Shown here: piece by piece, positions 14,274-19,652 of the stretch | How positions within the stretch are numbered: the first letter of the stretch is position 1 | Layout of the letters: the number at the start of each line of letters is the position of its first letter | From: Phosphoribacter sp964647395 | GTDB taxonomy: Bacteria; Actinomycetota; Actinomycetes; Actinomycetales; Dermatophilaceae | NCBI GenBank assembly: GCA_964647395.1 | Contig: CAZYHR010000066.1 | Coordinates: forward strand, 1-19,652 | Length of the DNA: 19,652 bases | Reading direction: 5' to 3' | Program-made: the position numbers and the translations under genes | Notes under the pieces: generated by a model | The model's input: the letters and a program-made list of their open reading frames with translations, nothing else | Database searches by the model: none | What the model was told of the DNA's origin: nothing

Positions 14274-15047
14274 ATGAGCCGCAGAGCCTGGATCGAGCAG
14301 CACATGGGCATGCCGATGAGCATTCACCTGCGCGGCACCGACCTCGACGGTGCGCCGGTCACCCGAGCCGTCGCCGCGGCATACCAGGAACTCGCCCGGA
14401 TGGACCGGGTCTTCTCCACCTGGCAGCCCGACTCCCAGGTGAGCCGGCTGCGCCGGGGCGAACTGGCCGTGACCGACTGCGATGTGCTCGTCGCGCAGGC
14501 TCAGCAGCTCGGGCAGGAGGCGCGACGGCGCACCGCCGGGGCCTTCACGACGTGGCTGCCGGACCGTGACGGCGTGGTCCGCTTCGACCCGACCGGGCTG
14601 GTCCAGGGGTGGGCGGTGCAGCGGGCCGGTGCCGAACTGGCCGGGCTGGCCGGGATCTCCTGGTGCATCAACGCCGGCGGCGACGTGCTCGCCGGGCGGC
14701 ACGCCCACGTGCCGCCGGTCGGCGCCGACGCTGCGGCGTGGCGGGTCGGCGTCGAGGACCCCAGCGACCGCACCCGGGTCGTCCGGGTCGTTCCCCTGGT
14801 GCGCGGAGGGGTGGCCACCTCGGGCACCGCTGCCCGGAGGGCGCACCTGGTCGATCCGGGCACCGGGCGCCCGGTCGACCGGCGAGGGTCGACGACCGTC
14901 GTGGGACCGGACCTGCTGTGGGCCGATATCTGGGCCACCGCGCTGTTCGTCGGGGGCTCCCGCACCCGTGCGGCCTTCGCCGGCGCCGGTGACTATCGCA
15001 GCGTGGACCTGCCAGCGGGCCGCTCGAGTGGGCCGGTGAACTGCTGA
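14274..15047 (+). CDS. apbE: ApbE-family FAD:protein FMN transferase
   Basis: ApbE transfers FMN from FAD to a Thr of target proteins, here most likely the SGAT motif of the preceding gene product. The 257-residue protein shows the family marks: HMGMPMSIHL at the start, RMDRVFSTWQPDSQVSRL, FDPTGLVQGWAVQRA at 104-118, INAGGDVLAG at 132-141, ATSGTAARRAHLVDPGTG at 181-198 and ADIWATALFVGG at 217-228. It has no signal peptide or lipobox, unlike many ApbE proteins, so it probably works in the cytoplasm unless the start is wrong. The ATG at 14274 has a GAGG stretch upstream. It is the last gene of the flavin module and converges on the kinase-like gene. Confidence 0.92.
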   Translation: MSRRAWIEQHMGMPMSIHLRGTDLDGAPVTRAVAAAYQELARMDRVFSTWQPDSQVSRLRRGELAVTDCDVLVAQAQQLGQEARRRTAGAFTTWLPDRDGVVRFDPTGLVQGWAVQRAGAELAGLAGISWCINAGGDVLAGRHAHVPPVGADAAAWRVGVEDPSDRTRVVRVVPLVRGGVATSGTAARRAHLVDPGTGRPVDRRGSTTVVGPDLLWADIWATALFVGGSRTRAAFAGAGDYRSVDLPAGRSSGPVNC

Positions 15048-15073
15048 TCCGGTGCCGGACCGCGCAGCTCAGC
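15043..15073. terminator. Weak palindrome between apbE and the kinase-like gene
   Basis: GCTGA at 15043-15047 pairs with TCAGC at 15069-15073, with an inner TCCG/CGGA hairpin. Both convergent stop codons lie in the outer arms. It is weaker than the other two convergent junctions and has no T-run. Confidence 0.3.
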
Positions 15074-15998
15074 CCGACATCGCCTTGCAGATCTGCACCA
15101 TGAGGCTGACCCACCCGGGGTCGTCCGGACGTTCCAGGGCGTTGTCGACGGCCCGGACGATCGCCCAGGCCCGGGCCCGCGTCTGATCCAGTCCGGCTGT
15201 CTCGCAGACGATCTCGATGCGCCGACGAAGGACCCACCGCACCTGCGCGCCGCGGCCGAGTTCGTCGGTGCGGTTCCACAGCAGCGGGGCCGGCTCGGCG
15301 GCCGGGTCACCCGAGTGGGGCTTGGGATCGATCGCCAGCCAGGGCTCCCGCCCGGCCGCCAGCACGTTGGCGTAGTGCAGGTCGGTGTGCAGCAGCCGGT
15401 GGTCGGCCTCGGCCACCGTGGCGAGGTCGGTGACCAACGTCCGCGCCTGCGCGACGAACCGGCGCGGCACCGGCCCGTGGGTGGCCGTCGCCGCCACCTC
15501 GAGGTCGGCCCGCTGCCGGGCCAGGTAGGCCGCCAGCCGCGGGACCTGCGGCAGCGGCGCCACATGCAGCCGGGCCAGCAACGAGCCGACGATCTCGCAG
15601 GCGCGGTCGTCGCCGACGTGGCCCAGGTCGGTCGTCGCGTCGAGGCGCTCGAGCAGCAGGGCCCACCGGGCGGGTTCGGCTCGCAGCAGCCGCACGGCGC
15701 CGTCACCGGCCCAGCGGCGCAGCGCCAGGTGCTCGGTCGCCGCCTCGACGTGCGGCCAGGTCACCTTGAGCACCGCCGGGCAGTGCTGCGCGCCGAGCAC
15801 CGGCAGCGCCAGGGCGCAGACCCCGTGACCGGCCGGGCCGTCGGGGATCAGGCCCCACTCGGCGAGCAGGCCGTCGACCAGGCTGGGAAGCCGACGCAGC
15901 CAGGCGTCGCCGTCGACCCCCTCGGGCCCGAGCAGCCGGTCCGCGGGGCGGCCGGCGACCAGCGCGGCTAGACCCGCCGGTGGCCGGCCGTCGGTCAC
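15069..15998 (-). CDS. Aminoglycoside-phosphotransferase-like kinase (streptomycin 6-kinase type)
   Basis: A 309-residue protein with a kinase-like fold of the APH family, closest in pattern to the streptomycin/hydroxyurea phosphotransferase group. The catalytic loop is HTDLHYANVL, with D206 as the likely base and N211 for metal. D224 in LAIDPKPHSGDPAAEP is the second metal ligand. A nucleotide-binding Lys is probably K78 in AVLKVTWP. True resistance enzymes and metabolic kinases share these motifs, so antibiotic resistance should not be assumed. The start is the GTG at 15998-15996, 25 bases after the DUF4439 stop and without a good ribosome site. The two genes are probably cotranscribed. Confidence 0.85.
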   Translation of the reverse strand: MTDGRPPAGLAALVAGRPADRLLGPEGVDGDAWLRRLPSLVDGLLAEWGLIPDGPAGHGVCALALPVLGAQHCPAVLKVTWPHVEAATEHLALRRWAGDGAVRLLRAEPARWALLLERLDATTDLGHVGDDRACEIVGSLLARLHVAPLPQVPRLAAYLARQRADLEVAATATHGPVPRRFVAQARTLVTDLATVAEADHRLLHTDLHYANVLAAGREPWLAIDPKPHSGDPAAEPAPLLWNRTDELGRGAQVRWVLRRRIEIVCETAGLDQTRARAWAIVRAVDNALERPDDPGWVSLMVQICKAMSG

Positions 15999-16023
15999 GG
16001 CGCGCCCGATCGGCGCGGGGCGG

Positions 16024-16998
16024 TCACCGCACGAGGCCGGGCAGCGCCGGCACCGGGACTCCGTTGACGGCCGCGAGCAGCACCGCCTCGGATTGCAGGC
16101 GGGCCACCTCGATCGCGGCGCGCGACCCCTCGGGCAGTACCTCGACCGGCCGCAAGCCCTGCTCGACCAGCACGCCGAGCACGGTGCGCACCAGCGACTG
16201 CGGGTCGAGCCCCGGCGGCACCGCCCGGGCCACCGGACCGGCCGGGCCGGCGATCGCCGCGAGGCGGCGTTCGCGCGCCCGCAGGGTCCCCAGGGTGTCC
16301 AGCAGCGGGCGCCGGGCCGCGGCGGGCAGGCGGGCCGCCGCGACCTCCACCCCGTAGGCCGCCGCCCGGGTCCCCGCGACCAACTCGGTCGCGACCTCGA
16401 CCGGCAGGGGATCGGCGGCCGGCCAGACCACCCCGCTGCCCAGCAGCGCCGCGGTCGCCGTGTCATGGACGGCCACGGCGACCAGCACGGTGCGCTGCGC
16501 CACCGCCCCGACCCACCCGGTCAGGTCCGCGGCCGCCTCGGAGTGGGCCAGCGCGGCACGGTCGCCGCCGCGCGGCGTCGACCCAGGAGCCGCCCCGGTG
16601 GGTCTGGCGGGGGTCCCGGTGGGCACCGCAGCCGAAGCGGTGGGCCCGGCAGCCGGGGTGGTGGCGGCCGCCGTCGTGACGGTGGGTGCCGAGCGGCTGT
16701 CCGGGACCCCGCCGGCGCGCAACACCTGCAGCAGCGTCTCGGCCTGGACCAGATGCCGCGCCGCGACCTCGCCCTGCCCGGGCACGGCCGCTGCCAGTGC
16801 CGCGAGTTCGACGGCCCGCCGGCGCGCGGCCACGAGCAGGGCCTCGTCCGGGATCGAGCGGCGCGGCACGAAGGGGACCGGTGGCGCATCGTCCTCCAGA
16901 CGCAGCCGGCAGCCGCCGAGCAGCACCACCCCGCCGAGCGCCGCCAGCCGCCCGCTCAGCGCCAACACCTGCCGGCGGGAGGCGGGGACGGGAGACAC
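16024..16998 (-). CDS. Tat-type lipoprotein with ferritin-like DUF4439 domain
   Basis: A 324-residue exported protein. Residues 1-30 combine a twin-arginine motif (SRRQVL at 7-12) with a lipobox ending in C30 (VVLLGGC), so it is predicted to be folded in the cytoplasm, sent out by Tat and lipid-anchored. A helical part at about 48-110 is followed by an Ala/Pro/Thr-rich linker and a four-helix region of about 160-324, where TELVAGTRAAAYGVEVAAAR and LGTLRARERRLAAIAG fit the ferritin-like DUF4439 domain. The family's function is not established, and few of the Glu/His residues typical of iron-binding ferritins are evident. The GTG at 16998 places the Tat motif correctly; an upstream in-frame ATG at 17070 would bury it. 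Similar genes lie beside rimP in other actinobacteria. Confidence 0.82.
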   Translation of the reverse strand: MSPVPASRRQVLALSGRLAALGGVVLLGGCRLRLEDDAPPVPFVPRRSIPDEALLVAARRRAVELAALAAAVPGQGEVAARHLVQAETLLQVLRAGGVPDSRSAPTVTTAAATTPAAGPTASAAVPTGTPARPTGAAPGSTPRGGDRAALAHSEAAADLTGWVGAVAQRTVLVAVAVHDTATAALLGSGVVWPAADPLPVEVATELVAGTRAAAYGVEVAAARLPAAARRPLLDTLGTLRARERRLAAIAGPAGPVARAVPPGLDPQSLVRTVLGVLVEQGLRPVEVLPEGSRAAIEVARLQSEAVLLAAVNGVPVPALPGLVR

Positions 16999-17125
16999 CC
17001 GCCGATGATCGCAGAAGCGCCCCCGCGCGCCGCGGCGGCCCGCCAGGACGGAGTTTCCCGCGACAGTCACCGTGGGCGAACTCCACCCCGACCGGCCGCG
17101 GCGGCCAGATCACCCGCGAACGTTC

Positions 17126-17151
17126 CAGGCAACCGTTTTCACGGTGGCCTG
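17126..17151. promoter_or_regulatory. 26-bp imperfect palindrome, possible operator
   Basis: Arms CAGGCAACCGT and ACGGTGGCCTG pair at 10 of 11 positions around a TTTC centre. Its place between divergent promoters, without a gene end nearby, favours a protein-binding site over a terminator. A nearby regulator gene is not seen. Confidence 0.4.
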
Positions 17152-17229
17152 CGGGTGCTCGGCGGTGTGGGACCGGGCGAGGGGGCCGGGTGGCCGGGGC
17201 GATCGGCGTGCCGGGTCGGTGCCGCGGGT

Positions 17230-17235
17230 TACAGT
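17230..17235 (+). promoter_or_regulatory. -10 element of the rimP-nusA-ylxR-infB operon
   Basis: TACAGT fits TANNNT in an otherwise very GC-rich region. It would start a leader of about 65-70 bases before rimP. No clear -35 is seen. Confidence 0.45.
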
Positions 17236-17251
17236 GATAGTCGGTCAGCGC

Positions 17252-17272
17252 CGCCCGGGGGCTCCCCGGGTG
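17252..17272 (+). promoter_or_regulatory. Leader hairpin upstream of rimP
   Basis: CCCGGGG and CCCCGGG form a perfect 7-bp stem around GCT, extendable by a G-T and a C-G pair. It lies in the presumed 5' leader, 22 bases before the ribosome site. It could be a site for NusA-linked control of this operon, but that is inference. Confidence 0.4.
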
Positions 17273-17308
17273 ACCGTGGGTATTCGAGAAGAGCAGGAGG
17301 TGAGCCGC

Positions 17309-17851
17309 GTGCAGGCTGGACACATCCGCTCGATCGTCGAGGATCCCCTGGCAGCCGCGGGTTTCGTCGTCGAGGACGTCGGCGTCACCGCCGCCGGCCG
17401 CCGGTCGGTGGTCCGGGTCGCCGTCGACCGCGACCTGGCCGCCCTGTCGCCCGACGACGGCCGCAGCGTCGTCGCGCCGCTCTCGCTCGACGAGGTCGCC
17501 GACGCCACCCGGGTGGTCAACGAGGCGCTCGACGCCGACCCGGGCCTGGGCAACGCCCCCTACGTCCTGGAGGTCAGCTCCCCGGGCGTCGACCGGCCGC
17601 TGACCCGGGCCCGGCACTTCCGCCGCAACGTCGGGCGCCTCGTGCGCCTGACCCGCACCGACGACACGACGCTCGAGGGCCGGCTGGTCGAGGCGACCGC
17701 GGACCAGCTCACCGTGCTGCCGGTCGACGGCGGCGAGCAGCGCATCCCGGCCGATGCGGTCCGCGCGGCCCGCGTGCAGGTGGAGTTCGGCCGGATCGAC
17801 GCGGACCCGGCCGAGGACCCGGCCGAGGACGACCTCGACGAGGAGGACTGA
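17309..17851 (+). CDS. rimP: RimP, 30S ribosome maturation factor
   Basis: RimP helps assemble the 30S subunit by acting on its late-joining proteins. The 180-residue protein has the N-terminal domain (HIRSIVEDPLAAAGFVVEDV, then VVRVAVDRD and LSLDEVADATRVVNEALD) and the family signature YVLEVSSPGVDRPLTRARHF near residues 89-108. The C-terminal SH3-like part, LVRLTRTDDTTLEGRLVEA, and an acidic tail follow. The GTG at 17309 was chosen because AGGAGG at 17295-17300 stands 8 bases upstream; a GTG at 17300 overlaps that site. The stop shares one base with the nusA start (TGATG), so the two are coupled. Conserved order with nusA, ylxR and infB makes the assignment firm. Confidence 0.96.
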   Translation: MQAGHIRSIVEDPLAAAGFVVEDVGVTAAGRRSVVRVAVDRDLAALSPDDGRSVVAPLSLDEVADATRVVNEALDADPGLGNAPYVLEVSSPGVDRPLTRARHFRRNVGRLVRLTRTDDTTLEGRLVEATADQLTVLPVDGGEQRIPADAVRAARVQVEFGRIDADPAEDPAEDDLDEED

Positions 17852-18915
17852 TGGACATCGACCTGGCGGCCCTGCGCGCACTGGAACGCGAGCGCGACAT
17901 CAGCCTCGACCAGCTGATCCCGGCCATCGAGCAGGCGATGCTCGTCGCCTATCACCGCACCGAGGGCTCCTTCAAGCAGGCCCGCGTCGAACTGGACCGC
18001 AAGACCGGCCACGTCGTCGTCTGGGCCCGCGAGGAGGGCCCGCTCATCCCGGCGACCGAGGAGGGCGAGCGACCGACCCGCGGCGAGCCCGGGCCCGAAT
18101 TCGACGACACCCCCGAGGGTTTCGGCCGGGTGGCGGCCGCCACCGCCCGGCAGGTCATCGTCCAGCGGCTGCGCGACCTCGAGGACGAGGCGATCCTCGG
18201 CGACTTCAAAGGCCGGGAGGGCGACATCGTCTCGGGAGTCATCCAGCAGTCCGCCGACCCGCGCAACGTGCTGGTCGACTTCGGCTCGGTCGAGGGCCAG
18301 CTGCCGGCGGCCGAGCAGGTGCCCGGCGAGGTCTATCGGCACGGCGACCGGATCCGCTGCTACGTCGTCAGCGTCAAGCGCGGGCTCAAAGGCCCGCAGA
18401 TCGGGCTCTCGCGCACCCATCCCAACCTGGTCAGGGCGCTGTTCAAGCTCGAGGTGCCCGAGATCGCCGACGGCACAGTCGAGATCGCGGCGATGATCCG
18501 CGAGGCGGGCCACCGCACCAAGATCGCCGTCCGGGCCAAGGTCCCCGGAGTCAACGCCAAGGGCGCCTGCATCGGCCCGATGGGGGCCCGGGTGCGCGCC
18601 GTGATGAACGAGCTCGGCGGGGAGAAGATCGACATCGTCGACTACTCCGAGGATCCCCGGGAGTTCGTCGCCGCGGCCCTGTCGCCCGCCAAGGTGCTGT
18701 CGGTCCACGTCGTCGACCCGCAACTGCGCGCGGCTCGGGCGATCGTGCCGGACGACCAGCTCTCGCTGTCGATCGGCAAGGGGGGCCAGAACGCCCGGCT
18801 GGGGGCCAAGCTCACAGGCTGGCGCATCGACATCAAGCCGGACACCGCCCCCGACGCGGCCCCCGGCGCGGACGGCGACGGCGCGGCCGGCCCCGATCGT
18901 CCGGCCGAGCGCTGA
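17851..18915 (+). CDS. nusA: NusA, transcription elongation/termination factor
   Basis: NusA binds RNA polymerase and nascent RNA and controls pausing, termination and rRNA antitermination. The 354-residue protein has the usual actinobacterial length. Residues 1-120 are the polymerase-binding N-terminal domain (ERERDISLDQLIPAIEQAM). Residues about 125-200 are the S1 domain (GREGDIVSGVIQ, VLVDFGSVEGQLP). KH1 is around REAGHRTKIAVRAK to GACIGPMGARVRAVMNELGG, and KH2 ends with LSLSIGKGGQNARLGAKLTG. The short acidic/Ala-Gly tail replaces the C-terminal repeats of E. coli NusA. The ATG at 17851 overlaps the rimP stop by one base and has AGGAGG six bases upstream. The next gene, ylxR, follows after 30 bases. 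Confidence 0.97.
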   Translation: MDIDLAALRALERERDISLDQLIPAIEQAMLVAYHRTEGSFKQARVELDRKTGHVVVWAREEGPLIPATEEGERPTRGEPGPEFDDTPEGFGRVAAATARQVIVQRLRDLEDEAILGDFKGREGDIVSGVIQQSADPRNVLVDFGSVEGQLPAAEQVPGEVYRHGDRIRCYVVSVKRGLKGPQIGLSRTHPNLVRALFKLEVPEIADGTVEIAAMIREAGHRTKIAVRAKVPGVNAKGACIGPMGARVRAVMNELGGEKIDIVDYSEDPREFVAAALSPAKVLSVHVVDPQLRAARAIVPDDQLSLSIGKGGQNARLGAKLTGWRIDIKPDTAPDAAPGADGDGAAGPDRPAER

Positions 18916-18945
18916 GCCGCTGCGCCGCCGAGACGCGGTAGACTC

Positions 18946-19287
18946 GTGCCGACCGACCGGTCTGGACTCCGGACGACGACCCCCACCCGCACCTGCATCG
19001 GGTGTCGTCGCCCGGATAGCTGGTCGGCCCTCGTGCGAGTGGTCGCGACACGGCAGGACCCGGGCCCAGCCCTGGTGGTGCCGGACCCGCGGCGCCGGCT
19101 CCCGGGGCGTGGCGCCTGGCTGCACCCGGTCACCGACTGCTTCGAGTATGCCGTCCGGCGACGGGCGTTCGGGCGGGCCCTGCGACTGCAGGCACCTCCG
19201 GACACCAGCGCCCTGGCGGCCTACCTGCTGGCCCACTCGAGCGAGACACCCGAAGTCCGACACCCAGAAGGCGGGTTCGAACGCTGA
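18946..19287 (+). CDS. ylxR: YlxR-family protein, putative RNA-binding or RNase P regulator
   Basis: A 113-residue YlxR protein, the gene usually found between nusA and infB. The signature RTCIGCRR is at residues 15-22, followed by LVRVVAT, ALVVPDPRRRLPGRGAWLHP and the helix YAVRRRAFGRAL. The fold binds RNA, and in Bacillus YlxR has been linked to RNase P. A tail of about 20 residues after LAAYLLAH looks unconserved. The start is the GTG at 18946. TAGACT, a -10 match, ends only one base before it, too near for a leaderless start; if that promoter is real its transcript would miss this codon. The stop overlaps the first of three mini-ORFs. Confidence 0.92.
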   Translation: MPTDRSGLRTTTPTRTCIGCRRPDSWSALVRVVATRQDPGPALVVPDPRRRLPGRGAWLHPVTDCFEYAVRRRAFGRALRLQAPPDTSALAAYLLAHSSETPEVRHPEGGFER

Positions 19288-19332
19288 TGAGCACCCGATG
19301 AGCACTCTGCAATGAGCAGACCCCAGCACTAG
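19287..19332 (+). other. Three coupled Met-Ser mini-ORFs between ylxR and infB
   Basis: ATG at 19287 gives MSTR, stop 19299-19301. ATG at 19298 gives MSTLQ, stop 19313-19315. ATG at 19312 gives MSRPQH, stop TAG 19330-19332. The first start overlaps the ylxR stop (TGATG) and each later start overlaps the previous stop (ATGA). All three begin ATGAGC. No ribosome site precedes them, so they would depend on reinitiation by ribosomes leaving ylxR. Confidence 0.55.
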
Positions 19333-19334
19333 CA

Positions 19335-19362
19335 CGGCCCACACCTGTCCCGGTGCGGGCCG
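19335..19362 (+). promoter_or_regulatory. Hairpin in the infB leader
   Basis: CGGCCC pairs with GGGCCG and CACC with GGTG across one A-C mismatch, with a 6-base loop. It begins 2 bases after the last mini-ORF stop and ends 6 bases before the infB ribosome site. There is no T-run. A ribosome stopping at 19330-19332 would cover its 5' arm. Confidence 0.5.
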
Positions 19363-19377
19363 ACAGACAGGAGAAAC

Positions 19378-19652
19378 GTGGCAAAGGTCCGTGTGAGCGC
19401 GCTCGCCAAAGAGCTCGGCACCGACAGCAAGGCCCTCCTCGCGCATCTGAACGCGATGGGCGAATACGTCAAGTCGGCGTCCTCGACGATCGAGGCGCCG
19501 GTCGTTCGCAAGGTCATGGAGACCTTCCCCAAGCCGGAGCAGGCCCCCGCCAAGGCCACTCGCCCGGCGGCCCGGCCGGCCGCCGCCCCGGCCGCCCCGA
19601 CGACGCCGGCCCCCGCTGCCTCCGCACCCGCCCCGGCGGCTGCCGCGCAGCC
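19378..19652 (+). CDS. infB: Translation initiation factor IF-2, N-terminal part
   Basis: IF-2 is the GTPase that brings initiator tRNA to the ribosome. The window holds the first 91 codons and runs off the right edge before the G domain. Residues 1-50 are the IF2_N domain: MAKVRVSALAKELGTDSKAL, then HLNAMGEYVKSASSTIEAPV and VRKVMETF. From about residue 55 the sequence becomes the Ala/Pro-rich spacer typical of actinobacterial IF-2. The start is the GTG at 19378, preceded by AGGAGA at a rather short distance. Position after nusA and ylxR supports the call. Confidence 0.95.
   Translation, partial: MAKVRVSALAKELGTDSKALLAHLNAMGEYVKSASSTIEAPVVRKVMETFPKPEQAPAKATRPAARPAAAPAAPTTPAPAASAPAPAAAAQ

Larger units (their letters stand above)
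16999..17308. other. Divergent intergenic region, DUF4439 / rimP
   Basis: This 310-base gap is the longest in the window. It holds an imperfect palindrome (17126-17151), a -10-like element for rimP (17230-17235), a hairpin in the rimP leader (17252-17272) and the rimP ribosome site (AGGAGG, 17295-17300). No small gene or structural RNA was recognised. Frames open across it look like extensions of neighbours. Confidence 0.6.
533..19153. repeat. Dispersed octamer GTATGCCG / CGGCATAC, 14 copies
   Basis: As GTATGCCG: 864, 2929, 5875, 7665, 10684, 12584, 13949, 19146. As CGGCATAC: 533, 3549, 7139, 10282, 12081, 14377. Copies occur on both strands, within genes and between them, and in several codon phases. 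Many extend to GGTATGCCG or GTATGCCGC. Function unknown. Confidence 0.8.

Noticed and set aside
15069..15998. Antibiotic-resistance gene
   Set aside because: The kinase motifs are shared by many metabolic and unknown kinases of the APH family, and nothing in the context (mobile element, other resistance genes) supports a resistance role.
18939..18944. TAGACT as a leaderless promoter for ylxR
   Set aside because: It ends only one base before the ylxR GTG, so its transcript would begin inside the gene, and no in-frame start follows at the right place. It could still be an internal promoter for infB.
19274..19282. GGTTCGAAC, resembling a tRNA T-loop
   Set aside because: It lies in the end of ylxR, and no acceptor stem, anticodon arm or D-arm can be built around it.

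Overview
The window is very GC-rich and densely coded, with many GTG starts, 1-8 base gene overlaps and little non-coding DNA. This points to an actinobacterium. The rimP-nusA-ylxR-infB cluster downstream of proS, and a DUF4081-GNAT gene close to ispG, are arrangements also known from Mycobacterium and relatives. A strongly over-represented octamer, GTATGCCG/CGGCATAC, makes me suspect Micrococcales, Intrasporangiaceae/Dermatophilaceae type. That family-level guess is inference only.

Layout. (1) Bases 1-2003, minus strand: hisF, a class I methyltransferase overlapping it by 4 bases, and the 5' part of ispG. (2) 2067-4405, plus: a DUF4081-GNAT acetyltransferase followed after 2 bases by a lipoprotein alpha-amylase with animal-type chloride-site residues. 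(3) 4425-5209, minus: a PPOX-type flavoprotein and a possible 38-codon leader ORF coupled to it. (4) 5351-8031, plus: proS and a PfkB-family sugar kinase overlapping by 4 bases. (5) 8072-8920, minus: a DUF4253 protein. (6) 9066-10653, plus: a HAD-like hydrolase and a TSUP-family membrane transporter. (7) 10751-12061, plus: a NYN-domain (PIN-like nuclease) protein with a repeat-rich linker. (8) About 12200-15047, plus: a three-gene flavin electron-transfer module of a ferric-reductase/ferredoxin-reductase fusion, an exported FMN-binding protein and the flavin transferase ApbE. (9) 15069-16998, minus: an aminoglycoside-phosphotransferase-like kinase and a Tat-type lipoprotein with a ferritin-like DUF4439 domain. 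(10) 17309 to the right end, plus: rimP, nusA, ylxR and the start of infB.

How the genes work together. The right-hand operon makes ribosome-maturation, transcription-elongation and translation-initiation factors. ispG (isoprenoids), hisF (histidine) and proS (tRNA charging) are housekeeping. The clearest self-contained system is the flavin module. The reductase would draw electrons from NAD(P)H through FAD and two membrane hemes to the covalently bound FMN of the exported protein, and ApbE would install that FMN.

Most unusual points: a chain of three Met-Ser mini-ORFs between ylxR and infB, each coupled to the one before by an overlapping stop and start, and ending 2 bases before a hairpin in front of infB; the dispersed octamer, which appears at the expense of preferred codons; the ferric-reductase gene, whose first membrane helix lies in open frame with no usual start codon; palindromes that include both stop codons at each convergent gene junction; and 15-base tandem repeats in two unrelated genes. 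No tRNA, rRNA, insertion sequence, CRISPR array or phage gene was seen.
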